Assembly (NCBI GenBank): GCA_964615305.1
Contig: CAZTNA010000002.1
Location: 62,001-126,000, forward strand
Direction: 5' to 3'
DNA: 64,000 nt
From: Bog-950 sp964615305
GTDB lineage: Bacteria; Bacteroidota; Bacteroidia; Chitinophagales; LD1
Part shown: positions 1 through 9,134 of the stretch, piece by piece
Numbering within the stretch: position 1 is the stretch's first letter
Layout: the number at the start of each line of letters is the position of its first letter
The notes under the pieces: generated by a model
What the model was told of the DNA's origin: nothing
The model's input: only the letters and a program-made list of their open reading frames with translations
Database searches by the model: none
Position numbers and translations under genes: made by a program

Positions 1-437
1 AACGGGTTTAGTGTGTTATCGGGTAACTGATTTAAAAGGTATAGAGGTGTGGTGTTGTCTAAAAGCAAATTAATGCTGTTATGTATGAGGGGTGTTTGGT
101 AGGCAGAATCTTGTATTCCTAATATTTGTTGGCAGTATATTATTAGCCAATCAATATCTGGTAATAGAGAAAACAATATACCCCATTTGAAATTGCTGCC
201 CCAGATGTATAAAAACATAATGGCAATAAGCCAAACCACGAGGTGGTAAACTACCCAAAATGGATCGCTGAAATAGGCTTGTTTAGGATGGTATGTAGAT
301 ATAGCCAATTTGTCGAACACCCCATGAACAAAAATGCTTAACACAAACAGCAGAATGGTGTTCATGCCGCTGTACCGGGTAAAACCGGTAGCCCTTTGTA
401 ATATAATACCGGCAAGTATGTGAGTAGGAGCCTGCAT
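1..437 (-). CDS. Partial integral membrane protein, YdjM/DUF457-like (C-terminus off window)
   Basis: The reverse strand is open from an ATG at 435-437 to the window edge, giving about 145 residues that begin MQAPTHILAGIILQRATG. Two or three hydrophobic stretches can be seen (around residues 25-40, 60-80 and 85-100), with a Pro-Asp-Ile-Asp motif near residue 93. An early Thr-His, a His-Gly in the first membrane segment and a PDID motif recall the membrane-bound metal-dependent hydrolase family YdjM/DUF457, but the similarity is weak and is inferred by eye. It lies 23 bp downstream of dnaB on the same strand and could be co-transcribed with it. The C-terminus is outside the window, so full length and function cannot be judged. 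Confidence 0.6.
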   Translation of the reverse strand, partial: MQAPTHILAGIILQRATGFTRYSGMNTILLFVLSIFVHGVFDKLAISTYHPKQAYFSDPFWVVYHLVVWLIAIMFLYIWGSNFKWGILFSLLPDIDWLIIYCQQILGIQDSAYQTPLIHNSINLLLDNTTPLYLLNQLPDNTLNP

Positions 438-460
438 GAAATTTACCTGCCTGTCAATAT

Positions 461-2023
461 TTAAAAAGGAACATCGCCTTCAAAGTCATCGGGCTTATGG
501 CGTTTTTCGAAACCCTGATCGTTGGTTTCTTCTTCGTTCATTTTCGATTGAATTCTTTTGACTTTGATTCTCTCTCCATCGCGGTTCATTTCTAAGTATT
601 GATCGCTGGCGCCTATCTCATCTAAGTTTTCGAATTTGGCAAAACGGTTGATAAATCTGGTTCTTACAGAAAGCACCGGCCCGTTACGATGTTTAGCAAT
701 AATTACTTCAGCTATGTCTTTGTTGCTTTGCCCGTCAGTATCGGTTTCCAGACCATAGTATTCGCCACGGTATAGGAATATTACAATGTCTGCGTCCTGT
801 TCTATGGCACCTGATTCGCGAAGATCGGAAAGTATTGGCTTTTTATCGCCTCCGCGGGTTTCAACAGCACGTGATAACTGCGAAAGGGCTATTACAGGTA
901 TCTCTAACTCTTTGGCCAGCCCCTTTAACGAGCGCGAAATTTGGCTAATCTCCTGTTCACGATTTCCGCCTTTGCTATCAGTTGTTCCGCTCATTAGTTG
1001 CAAATAATCAATAACCACCATTTGTATATCGTGCTGCTGCTTTAGTCTGCGGCACTTGCTTCTCAACTCAAACACATTGATAGCCGGAGTGTCGTCAATG
1101 AATATTGGCGCATTTTTTAAATGGTCTATCTTACTGGTCATTATCTGATACTCGTAAGGTTCCAATGTTCCTTTTCTTATTTTATCAGACGGAATATGCG
1201 TTTCCATAGAAATTAAACGTTGCACTAATTGCGCAGAACTCATTTCTAACGAAAACAATGCAATAGGTTTTTTGTGATCAACTGCAGCATTGCGAGCAAG
1301 TGCTAGTGTAAATGCTGTTTTACCCATGGCAGGACGGGCAGCTACTATTATTAAATCACTTTTTTGCCAGCCACCTGTGGCTTTGTCTAAATCAACAAAC
1401 CCTGATGCCACTCCGTTAAGGTGGTCCTGACTGTTGTTCATACGTATATTCAGCTCTTCTAGTTCTTTGTACACCAGTGATTGTATATCCACCGAGTTTC
1501 GCTTCAAATTATTTTCTGCTATGGTAAACAGGTTCTTTTCTGCGCGGTCAAGTAGTTCAAACACATCTGTAGTATCTTCATAAGCATCTTTAATTACTTC
1601 GGTAGAAGTAGAAATTAGTTGCCGCTGAATATATTTTTCAGCCAACACACGCGCATGATATTCTACGTTCGCAGCTGAACCAATTTTATTGGTTAACTGC
1701 GCTACATAAAACGGTCCCCCGGCAGCATCTAACTCTCCGTTTTTTTTAAGCTGCTCTGTTACTGTTAGTAAATCTATTGGTGCTTGGTTTTGAAACAATG
1801 TGCGAATAGCCCTCCATATCCGTTGGTGGCTGTCAACATAAAAGGCATCATCTTTTAGTATGTCAATTATTTCATTAATGGCATTTTGCTCAATCATAAC
1901 TGCGCCCAGCACAGCTTCTTCCAACTCTTTTGCTTGTGGTGGCAATTTGCCGTAATCAATGCTACTGGTATCAGTTGTTGTTTTACGCAATAAGGATTTC
2001 TTCACTAAATCTACATCAGCCAT
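461..2023 (-). CDS. dnaB: Replicative DNA helicase DnaB
   Basis: Hexameric 5'-3' helicase that unwinds DNA ahead of the replisome. From MADVDLVKK the protein has 520 residues, normal for Bacteroidota DnaB. The N-terminal DnaG-interacting domain begins at the PPQAKELEEAVLGAVM segment. The RecA-like C-terminal domain has Walker A (ARPAMGKTAF, about residues 229-238), a Walker B-like VVIDYLQLM, the SQLSRAVE loop and the late DADIVIFLYR segment. There is no intein. The frame stays open for 35 residues further upstream (to 2128), but that extension is not DnaB-like, so the ATG at 2021-2023 is preferred. It is divergent from ogt across about 250 bp that hold a DnaA-box-like site. Confidence 0.97.
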   Translation of the reverse strand: MADVDLVKKSLLRKTTTDTSSIDYGKLPPQAKELEEAVLGAVMIEQNAINEIIDILKDDAFYVDSHQRIWRAIRTLFQNQAPIDLLTVTEQLKKNGELDAAGGPFYVAQLTNKIGSAANVEYHARVLAEKYIQRQLISTSTEVIKDAYEDTTDVFELLDRAEKNLFTIAENNLKRNSVDIQSLVYKELEELNIRMNNSQDHLNGVASGFVDLDKATGGWQKSDLIIVAARPAMGKTAFTLALARNAAVDHKKPIALFSLEMSSAQLVQRLISMETHIPSDKIRKGTLEPYEYQIMTSKIDHLKNAPIFIDDTPAINVFELRSKCRRLKQQHDIQMVVIDYLQLMSGTTDSKGGNREQEISQISRSLKGLAKELEIPVIALSQLSRAVETRGGDKKPILSDLRESGAIEQDADIVIFLYRGEYYGLETDTDGQSNKDIAEVIIAKHRNGPVLSVRTRFINRFAKFENLDEIGASDQYLEMNRDGERIKVKRIQSKMNEEETNDQGFEKRHKPDDFEGDVPF

Positions 2024-2168
2024 CGGTCTATAGTTCTTGTTGGGGTTATAAAGATAATTACAAAACGCATTCTGTTTTGGGGGCACGAATCTGATTTTTT
2101 GAACCGTTTGATAAAACTTATTGACCAAAAAAATTTTCGAACTGTTCCACTAACAGTTTCACGGTAGG

Positions 2169-2177
2169 TTATCCACA
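2169..2177 (+). promoter_or_regulatory. DnaA-box-like 9-mer upstream of dnaB
   Basis: TTATCCACA is an exact match to the bacterial DnaA-box consensus TTATNCACA. It lies in the divergent dnaB-ogt intergenic region, 146 bp upstream of the chosen dnaB start. Only one copy is seen, so this is not an origin. It may allow DnaA to act on dnaB transcription, but a single 9-mer can occur by chance. Confidence 0.4.
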
Positions 2178-2271
2178 TGGCTACGCATTAGTTTCGTGCT
2201 ATATCATCATAAACTTATATTGATGCATGTGAGATATTATTTGTAAGGTTGTTGGCTTACACGCGTTTTGT

Positions 2272-2760
2272 ATGAAAAACAGAGTTACAATATATATGAC
2301 TTCACCTCTTGGACCGATAGAAATTACGGGTACGACTTCAGCCATTACTGATATTGGTTTCTCAACAGTTACCTTCAACAATCCTGAAACGATTCCTTCT
2401 GTTTTGCTTCAATGCAAGCAAGAATTAGAGGAATATTTTGAAGGTAAACGAAGTTTATTTACAGTGAAACTAATGCCTGAGGGCACAATTTTTCAGCGCA
2501 AAGTTTGGAGCGCGCTTAAAAAAATTGGCTATGGTAATACTACTACCTACGGAGCCATTGCTAGAAAATTACGTAACCCCGATTCGGTAAGAGCGGTAGG
2601 ACTTGCCAATAGTAAGAACCCCATAGCCATTATTTTGCCATGCCACCGTGTAATTGGTGAAGATGGTAAACTGACGGGCTATGCGGGTGGCCTTTGGCGC
2701 AAGCAATGGCTATTAGAGCATGAAGGAAATGTCTCAGGGAAAAATCCTACGCTTTTTTAG
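2272..2760 (+). CDS. ogt: Methylated-DNA--[protein]-cysteine S-methyltransferase
   Basis: Suicide DNA-repair protein that moves the alkyl group from O6-alkylguanine to its own cysteine. The 162-residue length fits the Ogt/AGT family. The active-site motif ILPCHRVIGE places the acceptor Cys at residue 124, preceded by the Asn hinge region (GLANSKNPIAI) and the helix-turn-helix segment with the conserved TTYGAIA. The tail GYAGGLWRKQWLLEHE is typical of the family. The N-terminal domain is short and is not an Ada-type zinc domain, so this is an Ogt-like enzyme without the transcription factor part. Its last 14 bp overlap the 3' end of the convergent prmC. Confidence 0.95.
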   Translation: MKNRVTIYMTSPLGPIEITGTTSAITDIGFSTVTFNNPETIPSVLLQCKQELEEYFEGKRSLFTVKLMPEGTIFQRKVWSALKKIGYGNTTTYGAIARKLRNPDSVRAVGLANSKNPIAIILPCHRVIGEDGKLTGYAGGLWRKQWLLEHEGNVSGKNPTLF

Positions 2761-3598
2761 TGGCGCAAACCATTCGAGGTTTACCGCTTAAGTCGTTTCG
2801 AAGTTCAATTTGCGTATATCCTTTTTTCTTCAATAGTTCACACACTTCTTTTCCTTTACTAGCGTTTATTTCTAAATAAATCTTCCCATTCGGCTCCAAA
2901 ATATTTGCAGCTTGTTCTGCAATTTTTTTATAAAAAATTAAATCATCAGTACCGGGCGCAAACAACGCAAGGTGTGGCTCAAACCTAAGTACATTAGCTT
3001 TTATTTCTGCCTGTTCGTTTAGATTGATATAGGGTGGATTGCTAACTACAATGTTGTAAGTGTTCTGCGTCAACGGTTCTTTAAGTACGTCATTATTAAA
3101 GAACCTTACGCTTGTATTGTTTTTGGTGTTGTTCTTTATAGCTATATCTAAGGCCATAGGGCTTACATCACTGGCATCAACTATTGCATGGGGCAATTTG
3201 GAAGAAAGTGCAATGGCAATACAACCGCTTCCGGTTCCAATATCAAGGATGGATACTTGTTCTGTATTTCTCCACTCTGAAACAATCCACTCAACCAATT
3301 CTTCAGTTTCCGGTCTAGGAATTAATACATCTGGAGTTACCTCCAGCATTAAATCAAAAAAATAGACCTCTCCCAATACGTACTGCACCGGCTCATTGTT
3401 GATTAAACGTGTTAGAATACGCTGTAGGGTATCTGACTGATAGGAGGTAAGCAATCTGAAACGGTCTAATGCCATAGAAAGTGGACTAGCTTCCAGCACT
3501 TTTTCCAATACAATCTTGGTTATGTTTACTGCCTCGCGCTTATCGTAAGTTTTACTTAGGGTATCCCAATACTGTTTTTGTATTTCAGCCAGCGTCAT
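2747..3598 (-). CDS. prmC: Peptide chain release factor N5-glutamine methyltransferase PrmC (HemK)
   Basis: SAM-dependent enzyme that methylates the glutamine of the GGQ motif in release factors. It has 283 residues, the usual size. The N-terminal helical domain ends in VQYVLGEVYFF and LIPRPETEELVEWI. The SAM-binding loop DIGTGSGCIAIAL is at residues 119-131, and the catalytic NPPY is at residues 187-190 (IVVSNPPYINLNE). It starts at an ATG 79 bp from the divergent outer membrane protein gene. It converges on ogt with a 14-bp overlap and there is no room for a separate terminator. Confidence 0.95.
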   Translation of the reverse strand: MTLAEIQKQYWDTLSKTYDKREAVNITKIVLEKVLEASPLSMALDRFRLLTSYQSDTLQRILTRLINNEPVQYVLGEVYFFDLMLEVTPDVLIPRPETEELVEWIVSEWRNTEQVSILDIGTGSGCIAIALSSKLPHAIVDASDVSPMALDIAIKNNTKNNTSVRFFNNDVLKEPLTQNTYNIVVSNPPYINLNEQAEIKANVLRFEPHLALFAPGTDDLIFYKKIAEQAANILEPNGKIYLEINASKGKEVCELLKKKGYTQIELRNDLSGKPRMVCATKKA

Positions 3599-3677
3599 TA
3601 CTTATGTTATGTTGCAAACTTAGTTGGCTATTTGGCATTAGCGAATACATCAATATTTTTAGGTTTGTAAAAACCCA

Positions 3678-5429
3678 ATGGCTTCATACAGCTATCAGAC
3701 AATGCAGAAAGTTTTATTTCTCAGCTTACTCTCGTTGTCTTGCTGCTTTCAGTACCTGCCCGCACAAGATTTAGAAAACATAGCTAAAGCCAATCCTTTC
3801 GATATTACCGGCACCGCCAGCACAAGTGTAGGCTATTATGCAAAGTCGGGATTTAATAGTACCCGTAAACCGTACTCGTATTCTATCATGTTAGCACCTA
3901 CCATTTCGGTTTACGGAGTGCAAATACCTTTCAACTTTACTTTTACCGAAGGGTCAAAAGATGTAAGAAATCCATTTGCACAGTTTGGTATCAACCCTTC
4001 ATATAAATGGGTAAAAGGTTATTTCTGTTGGACTAACATGAGTTGGAGCCCCACCACCTTAAACGGAAAAACATTTCTGGGAGCCGGTATAGAAATAAAC
4101 CCTTCGCTTTTCCGTTTTGGTGCATTTTACGGAAGACTAAACCCTGCAATTAAAGAGAACCTGCTGGGGCCTGCAGCTCAACCACCACAGTTTAAACGCA
4201 GAGGTTGGGGGCTAAAAGTGGGTGTGGGTAACGACAACAACCACTTCGACTTTATTTGGTTGCACGGCAAAGATGTGGCCAACTCTATACCGCCAATATC
4301 TGATACGCTTAACAAACAAACTTATGCACCGCAAGAAAACGCAGTGTTTGGCATAAAGAGCCATCAAACTTTCGGCAAAAAGAAAAACATAGTGTGGGAT
4401 TTAGATGGTGCAGCCAGTGCTATAACACGCGATATAAATTCACAACTGTTAGATATCGGTAACGGTATAGGAACTAAGTTTTTGAAGGTTGCTATTCCTC
4501 CTCGTTTGTCCACCAGTTATGCCTGGACAGCCCACACTTTCTTTGGTTACACCGCTGAAACTTTCTCACTCGGTTTCGATTACAACCGTATACAGCCCGA
4601 ATATGTAAGTATGGGCCTCGACTACATTTTAAACGACCAGCAGAAAATCAATCTAACACAAACCTTTATGGCGGCCAAAAAAAAGGTGAACCTTAGCTTT
4701 AATGAGTTTTATCAGCACGACAATCTGAATAAACGAAAAGCAACAAAAACTAACCGTGCCGGATTGGCTGCTATTATTGCTTTGAACATGAGCCAGAAAT
4801 TCGGGGCATCAATATCTTACAACAACTTTGTAACATTCCAAACAAAAGGAGCACGTGCTTTAAATGATACTACCCGCATTCTTCAAATTCAACAAGTGGT
4901 TGTATTTGCCCCTCGCTATACTTTAGTTAATACCGAAATGGTACACAATATATTTATGAGTGCCAGCTTTTCTCGCTTAGACGACCTCAACAATTTTACC
5001 TCAAAATTTTCGCGTAACAACACGTTGAATGTAAACTTGGGCTACTCCCTTACTGCCAATAAAATCATGTTCTCATTTTCACCGGCATTTAATGTGTTGT
5101 ATTCCAAAACGCCATCGTTTTATGTTGTAAACGTAGGCCCGTCTTTTGTTTTCAGTAAAAACTTCCTGAAAGGAAAAGTTGGGGTAAGCACCACTATTGG
5201 ATATACAGCATCGCAGCAAAACAAAGTTTGGAACAGCCATTCGCTAACAAATAACATTGGCTTTAATTACCGCATTACCAAAAATCACTCGCTTAAGATC
5301 GGAAACAACATAATGCGCACATGGCGTACTACAGGTAGCAGTAGCAGCGAATATCGTGGCGATGTTACATACACCTACACATTTGGCTACATTGTAAAGA
5401 GCAAATCGGAACAGGAGAAGAATTTCTGA
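3678..5429 (+). CDS. Predicted outer-membrane beta-barrel protein
   Basis: A 583-residue protein of unknown function. It has a signal peptide ending near LPAQ-DLEN. An internal ATG at 3702 (MQKVLFLSLLSLSCCF) gives a more typical signal sequence and may be the true start. The body has many alternating hydrophobic/aromatic strands with Asn/Thr/Ser-rich turns and periodic aromatic residues (for example SYSIMLAPTISVYGVQIPF and FSFSPAFNVLYS). The C-terminus SEYRGDVTYTYTFGYIVKSKSEQEKNF carries strand-like aromatic alternation, but its last residue is followed by charged residues. All this is typical of a Bacteroidota outer-membrane barrel. No plug or TonB box is seen. It lies 69 bp upstream of the preferred nuoM start on the same strand, although no link to complex I is known. 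Confidence 0.8.
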   Translation: MASYSYQTMQKVLFLSLLSLSCCFQYLPAQDLENIAKANPFDITGTASTSVGYYAKSGFNSTRKPYSYSIMLAPTISVYGVQIPFNFTFTEGSKDVRNPFAQFGINPSYKWVKGYFCWTNMSWSPTTLNGKTFLGAGIEINPSLFRFGAFYGRLNPAIKENLLGPAAQPPQFKRRGWGLKVGVGNDNNHFDFIWLHGKDVANSIPPISDTLNKQTYAPQENAVFGIKSHQTFGKKKNIVWDLDGAASAITRDINSQLLDIGNGIGTKFLKVAIPPRLSTSYAWTAHTFFGYTAETFSLGFDYNRIQPEYVSMGLDYILNDQQKINLTQTFMAAKKKVNLSFNEFYQHDNLNKRKATKTNRAGLAAIIALNMSQKFGASISYNNFVTFQTKGARALNDTTRILQIQQVVVFAPRYTLVNTEMVHNIFMSASFSRLDDLNNFTSKFSRNNTLNVNLGYSLTANKIMFSFSPAFNVLYSKTPSFYVVNVGPSFVFSKNFLKGKVGVSTTIGYTASQQNKVWNSHSLTNNIGFNYRITKNHSLKIGNNIMRTWRTTGSSSSEYRGDVTYTYTFGYIVKSKSEQEKNF

Positions 5430-5498
5430 TATTTTTCTTTCCACACTGTGTTCCACTCGTTTTTATTTATTTGGAATTCTGCTTACTTGCGCCCGCTT

Positions 5499-6947
5499 AT
5501 GTTGTTAGCACTTCTATTTATCCCGCTTGTATTTGCACTCATTACATTTTTAAGTGGCAACCATTACGCTAAATATACTGCGCTTGCCGGTGGGTTCTTA
5601 AGTTTCATTGTTTGTGTACTTTTAAAAGCACCATTTTTGGCCGGCAATTATCAGCCGCTTACTCATTCGCATGTGTGGGTTATCAATCCGGCTATTATGT
5701 TTGCTCTTTCGCTTGATGGTTTAAGTTATATGCTGGTAGCACTTACAAGTTTTTTAGTGCCACTTATTCTATTGACCACCTACAACAAAACTATTGATAA
5801 CGCCAAAGCATTTTACTCGCTCATTCTTTTAATGGAGTTTGGTTTGTTGGGTGTGTTTTTAGCTGCCGATGGATTTCTGTTTTATGTGTTTTGGGAACTT
5901 GCACTTATACCCATTTACTTTATTGCTTTGCTATGGGGCGAAAACAAAGATGCGACATTCCGGCACCGGGCCATCTTCAAGTTTTTCGTTTACACGTTAG
6001 CGGGTTCTTTGCTCATGTTGGTTGCCTTTATATACCTGTACCAGCAGGCAGGTGGCTTTTCGCTGGCGCAGCTATACGATTTAGACCTGAGCAACAAAGA
6101 ACAATCATTTATCTTCTGGGCATTTTTTATTGCCTTTGCTATCAAAATTCCGGTATTCCCTTTTCACACCTGGCAACCCGATACCTATCATGAGGCCCCC
6201 TCAGCCGGCACCATGTTACTGGCAGGCATTATGCTAAAAATGGGAGTGTATGGGTTAATGCGTTGGTTACTACCGGTAACTCCTTACGCAACTTTAGTTT
6301 TTACACCTGTAGTTATTGTGTTAGCCGCTATCGGAATTATTTACGGAAGTGTAATTGCAATTAGGCAGGATAACCTAAAGAAGTTGTTGGCCTATTCATC
6401 ATTTGCTCACGTTGGTTTAATTACTGCCGGTGTGTTTACATTAACCCGAGAAGGCTTTCAGGGTGCTGCCATGCAAATGTTTGCCCACGGGTTCAATGTA
6501 GTAGGTTTGTTTTTTGCTGCCGAAATTATTTTCCAGCGTACAGGCACGGTTTCCATATCGCAGTTAGGCGGCATTAGAAATGTAGCACCTAAATTTGCAG
6601 CGTGTTTTTTAATAGTAGTGTTAGCCAGTGTGGCTCTGCCTTCTACCAACGCATTTATTGGTGAATTTTTATTGTTGTTCAGCACATACGAATACAACTC
6701 CTATTTAGCTATAGTGGCCGGGCTTACAGTTATTTTAGGAGCCGTGTATATGTTTCGTATGTATCAACTGGTTATGCTCGGTGAAACAAAAGATACCACC
6801 GCTGCATTTGCTGACTTAACCAAAACAGAGTTGTTGGTGTTTGTGTTCATCATTGGTGCCATTTTTACCATGGGCATTTATCCTAAAACACACATGAGCA
6901 TGATGCAGCCAAGTTTAGATTTATTGTTGAATTATTCAATGAAGTAG
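5499..6947 (+). CDS. nuoM: NADH-quinone oxidoreductase subunit M (proton-pumping antiporter-like)
   Basis: Membrane-arm subunit of respiratory complex I, in the Mrp-antiporter-like family. It is polytopic (about 14 membrane helices). Diagnostic segments are LLMEFGLLGVFLAADGFLFYVFWELALIPIYF with the conserved Glu of helix 5, the FHTWQPDTYHEAPSAGTMLLAG loop, KLLAYSSFAHVG with the conserved Lys, and PSTNAFIGEFLLL. The ATG at 5499 (MLLALLFIPLVFALITF, 482 residues) is preferred to the longer frame opening at 5448, because subunit M normally starts directly with this helix. nuoN follows after 15 bp. No other nuo gene lies upstream. Confidence 0.95.
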   Translation: MLLALLFIPLVFALITFLSGNHYAKYTALAGGFLSFIVCVLLKAPFLAGNYQPLTHSHVWVINPAIMFALSLDGLSYMLVALTSFLVPLILLTTYNKTIDNAKAFYSLILLMEFGLLGVFLAADGFLFYVFWELALIPIYFIALLWGENKDATFRHRAIFKFFVYTLAGSLLMLVAFIYLYQQAGGFSLAQLYDLDLSNKEQSFIFWAFFIAFAIKIPVFPFHTWQPDTYHEAPSAGTMLLAGIMLKMGVYGLMRWLLPVTPYATLVFTPVVIVLAAIGIIYGSVIAIRQDNLKKLLAYSSFAHVGLITAGVFTLTREGFQGAAMQMFAHGFNVVGLFFAAEIIFQRTGTVSISQLGGIRNVAPKFAACFLIVVLASVALPSTNAFIGEFLLLFSTYEYNSYLAIVAGLTVILGAVYMFRMYQLVMLGETKDTTAAFADLTKTELLVFVFIIGAIFTMGIYPKTHMSMMQPSLDLLLNYSMK

Positions 6948-6962
6948 TATTACTAAAAGCAC

Positions 6963-8333
6963 ATGAATACCCTTATATATACTTCCACACTCGGTATTAT
7001 ATGCATGTTGGCCGAAATGCTCAACCTTCGCAAATTTATACTGCCGATTGCCGTTACCGGATTGCTCGCTATATTCGGGTTAAACATGCTTGATTGGGGA
7101 GTTAATCAGGGGTACTTCAATCAGATGGTGTTGATTGACAACTTCTCGGTGGCATTCTCTGGTTTGCTGATAATGCTTGCCGTGTTTGTTTTGATTCTGA
7201 GCGGTAACTACTATAAAAATGAAGCCGCCAAAATTTCTGATTATATAGCTATTATCATTTTTACACTTTGTGGGGCTTTGGCTATGGTGTCTTTTGCTAA
7301 CCTGGCAATGTTCTTCTTGGGGTTAGAAGTACTTTCTATTTCGCTTTATGTATTAGCCGGCACCAAACGAAAAGAAACCCGTAGCAACGAAGCCGCCATG
7401 AAATATTTTCTGATGGGTAGCTTTGCTTCAGGGGTATTATTGTTTGGAGTAGCATTAATTTATGGCGATACCGGCTCATTTAATCTCAACGAAATAGTTT
7501 CACACGTTGGCAGCGCACCACCTTCGCCCATGTTTTTTATAGGAGCCGGGTTAGTGTTAGTGGCTATGTTTTTCAAAGTAGCGGCAGCGCCTTTTCATTT
7601 TTGGGCACCTGATGTATATGATGGCTCGCCCATGCTTACCACTACCATCATGGCTACAGTGGCCAAAATTGCAGCCTTTGCTGCGTTTTACCGTTTGTTT
7701 AGCGCAGCGTTTGTCTCTGCCATACCTTCCTATGCGTGGGTGCTTAGCGCAGTGGCTGCACTTACAATGGCTATTGGCAGCTTTTCAGCTTTGCAGCAAG
7801 ACTCTTTTAAGCGCATGTTGGCCTATTCGGGTATTGGTCACGCGGGCTATATGCTTTTAGGTATTTTATCGGTTTATGTAAAAACCGACAATGCCTTGTT
7901 CTTTTACTCGCTGGCTTATGGTGTATCGTCTATAGCTGCTTTTACCGTTGCTATTGTAGTAGCCTCAAATACCGGCTCCGAAAAATATGATGCGTTTAAC
8001 GGCTTGGGCAAGCGCAAACCAATGTTAGCTGCCGCCTTAACTATTGCCATGCTTAGCATGGCGGGCATACCTCCATTAGCCGGCTTTTTTGGTAAGTTCT
8101 ATATTTTCAGTAAAGCCATAGAAGCAGGTCACTTATTGTTAGTAGTATTTGCCGTAGTTAACTCTATGGTGAGCGTTTACTTTTACTTCAAAGTTTTTTT
8201 GGCCATGTACACCCGCGATAGTCAGGAATCTGCTTACAGCATTAAACCGGCATATGCTGTTGTAGTAGCAATATGTACGTTCATTACGGTGTTGGCTGGT
8301 GTTTACCCCTCTTTGTTTGCCAACCTTCTTTAA
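6963..8333 (+). CDS. nuoN: NADH-quinone oxidoreductase subunit N
   Basis: Last membrane-arm antiporter-like subunit of complex I; 456 residues, normal length. Polytopic. The recognisable helix MFFLGLEVLSISLYVLAG carries the conserved Glu, followed by the Lys-bearing segment MFFKVAAAPFHFWAPDVYDGSP, the KRMLAYSGIGHAGYMLLG motif, and LSMAGIPPLAGFFGKFYIF near the end. It follows nuoM after 15 bp, so both are probably read as one transcript. It converges on the LytTR regulator gene with a gap of 5 bp. No obvious terminator hairpin separates them. Confidence 0.95.
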   Translation: MNTLIYTSTLGIICMLAEMLNLRKFILPIAVTGLLAIFGLNMLDWGVNQGYFNQMVLIDNFSVAFSGLLIMLAVFVLILSGNYYKNEAAKISDYIAIIIFTLCGALAMVSFANLAMFFLGLEVLSISLYVLAGTKRKETRSNEAAMKYFLMGSFASGVLLFGVALIYGDTGSFNLNEIVSHVGSAPPSPMFFIGAGLVLVAMFFKVAAAPFHFWAPDVYDGSPMLTTTIMATVAKIAAFAAFYRLFSAAFVSAIPSYAWVLSAVAALTMAIGSFSALQQDSFKRMLAYSGIGHAGYMLLGILSVYVKTDNALFFYSLAYGVSSIAAFTVAIVVASNTGSEKYDAFNGLGKRKPMLAAALTIAMLSMAGIPPLAGFFGKFYIFSKAIEAGHLLLVVFAVVNSMVSVYFYFKVFLAMYTRDSQESAYSIKPAYAVVVAICTFITVLAGVYPSLFANLL

Positions 8334-8338
8334 TTGAG

Positions 8339-9115
8339 CTACCAACCATTTTGTTTTTCTTGTTTATAAGCGCGGTAGCGTTTGCTAAACTCGCTATGGA
8401 ACACACGGCCTAAGTTTAGTTTTATACCACTTTGCAATATGACCAAGCCCGCATTCATTTTGGCTTCTTTTACTTTGTGTAGGTTTACCAGATACGATTT
8501 GTGAATACGCACAAAATTTTTGTCTGCCAGCAGTTCTTCAAACACCTTGAGCGGGCGCGATGCTGTTACTTCTTTTTTGCAGCTAAGCACTACTTGTGTA
8601 TAGCTTCGTTCCGCTTTCAGGTATTCAATATTGTTCAGATCTATGGTGGTTATACCTTCGGTATGTGATATAGCCAGGGAGTGCAGACCGGGTTGAGCCA
8701 GGTGGGTTAGATTTTGTGCTGCTGTTTGCAGTTGGGTAGCGGTGGGCGGTGGCGGTTGAAGTTTCAGAAACCGGTTTACCGCTTGTTTCAACTCTTGGGC
8801 ATCCACCGGTTTAAGCAGGTAGTCAATGGCGCTGAATTTAAAGGCGCGAAGAGCATAGTGGCTGTGTGCAGTTACAAATATTACGCTGCCCTTATAATTG
8901 GTTAAGTGCTGTAGAAAGTCAAAACCGTTCATACCGGGCATTTCTATATCTAAAAACAATAGATCCGGTGGATGTTGGTTAACGTAAACAAGTGCTTTAT
9001 CCGGGTCGGTGAACTGCTGTGCAATTTTTAGTTGCTTACAGTGAGTGGTAAGAAGGTACGATAATATACTGCTGGCTGCCGGTTCGTCATCTATCAATAT
9101 GGTGGTGTATGTCAT
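8339..9115 (-). CDS. LytTR-type two-component response regulator
   Basis: 258 residues. The N-terminal receiver domain has the acidic pair at IDDEP (D9, D10), the phospho-acceptor Asp56 in LLFLDIEMPGMNGFDFL, Thr at FVTAHS and Lys at YLLKPVD. After a Pro/Gln-rich linker (about 125-145), the C-terminal LytTR DNA-binding domain spans about residues 150-250 (IEYLKAERSYTQVVL; FVRIHKSYLVNLHKV). Such proteins bind pairs of direct repeats and are activated by LytS/YehU-type kinases. The cognate kinase gene is 19 bp upstream, so the pair forms an operon. Targets are unknown; the divergent lipoprotein gene is a candidate because of repeats in the shared intergenic region. Confidence 0.93.
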   Translation of the reverse strand: MTYTTILIDDEPAASSILSYLLTTHCKQLKIAQQFTDPDKALVYVNQHPPDLLFLDIEMPGMNGFDFLQHLTNYKGSVIFVTAHSHYALRAFKFSAIDYLLKPVDAQELKQAVNRFLKLQPPPPTATQLQTAAQNLTHLAQPGLHSLAISHTEGITTIDLNNIEYLKAERSYTQVVLSCKKEVTASRPLKVFEELLADKNFVRIHKSYLVNLHKVKEAKMNAGLVILQSGIKLNLGRVFHSEFSKRYRAYKQEKQNGW

Positions 9116-9134
9116 GGGGTATGCTGCTATGGTG

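Noticed and set aside
461..2128. Longer DnaB start at 2128
   Set aside because: The extra 35 residues are not DnaB-like, and MADVDLVKK at 2023 fits the family.
5448..5498. Longer NuoM start at 5448
   Set aside because: The extra 17 residues are not part of the usual subunit M, and a good ATG is at 5499.
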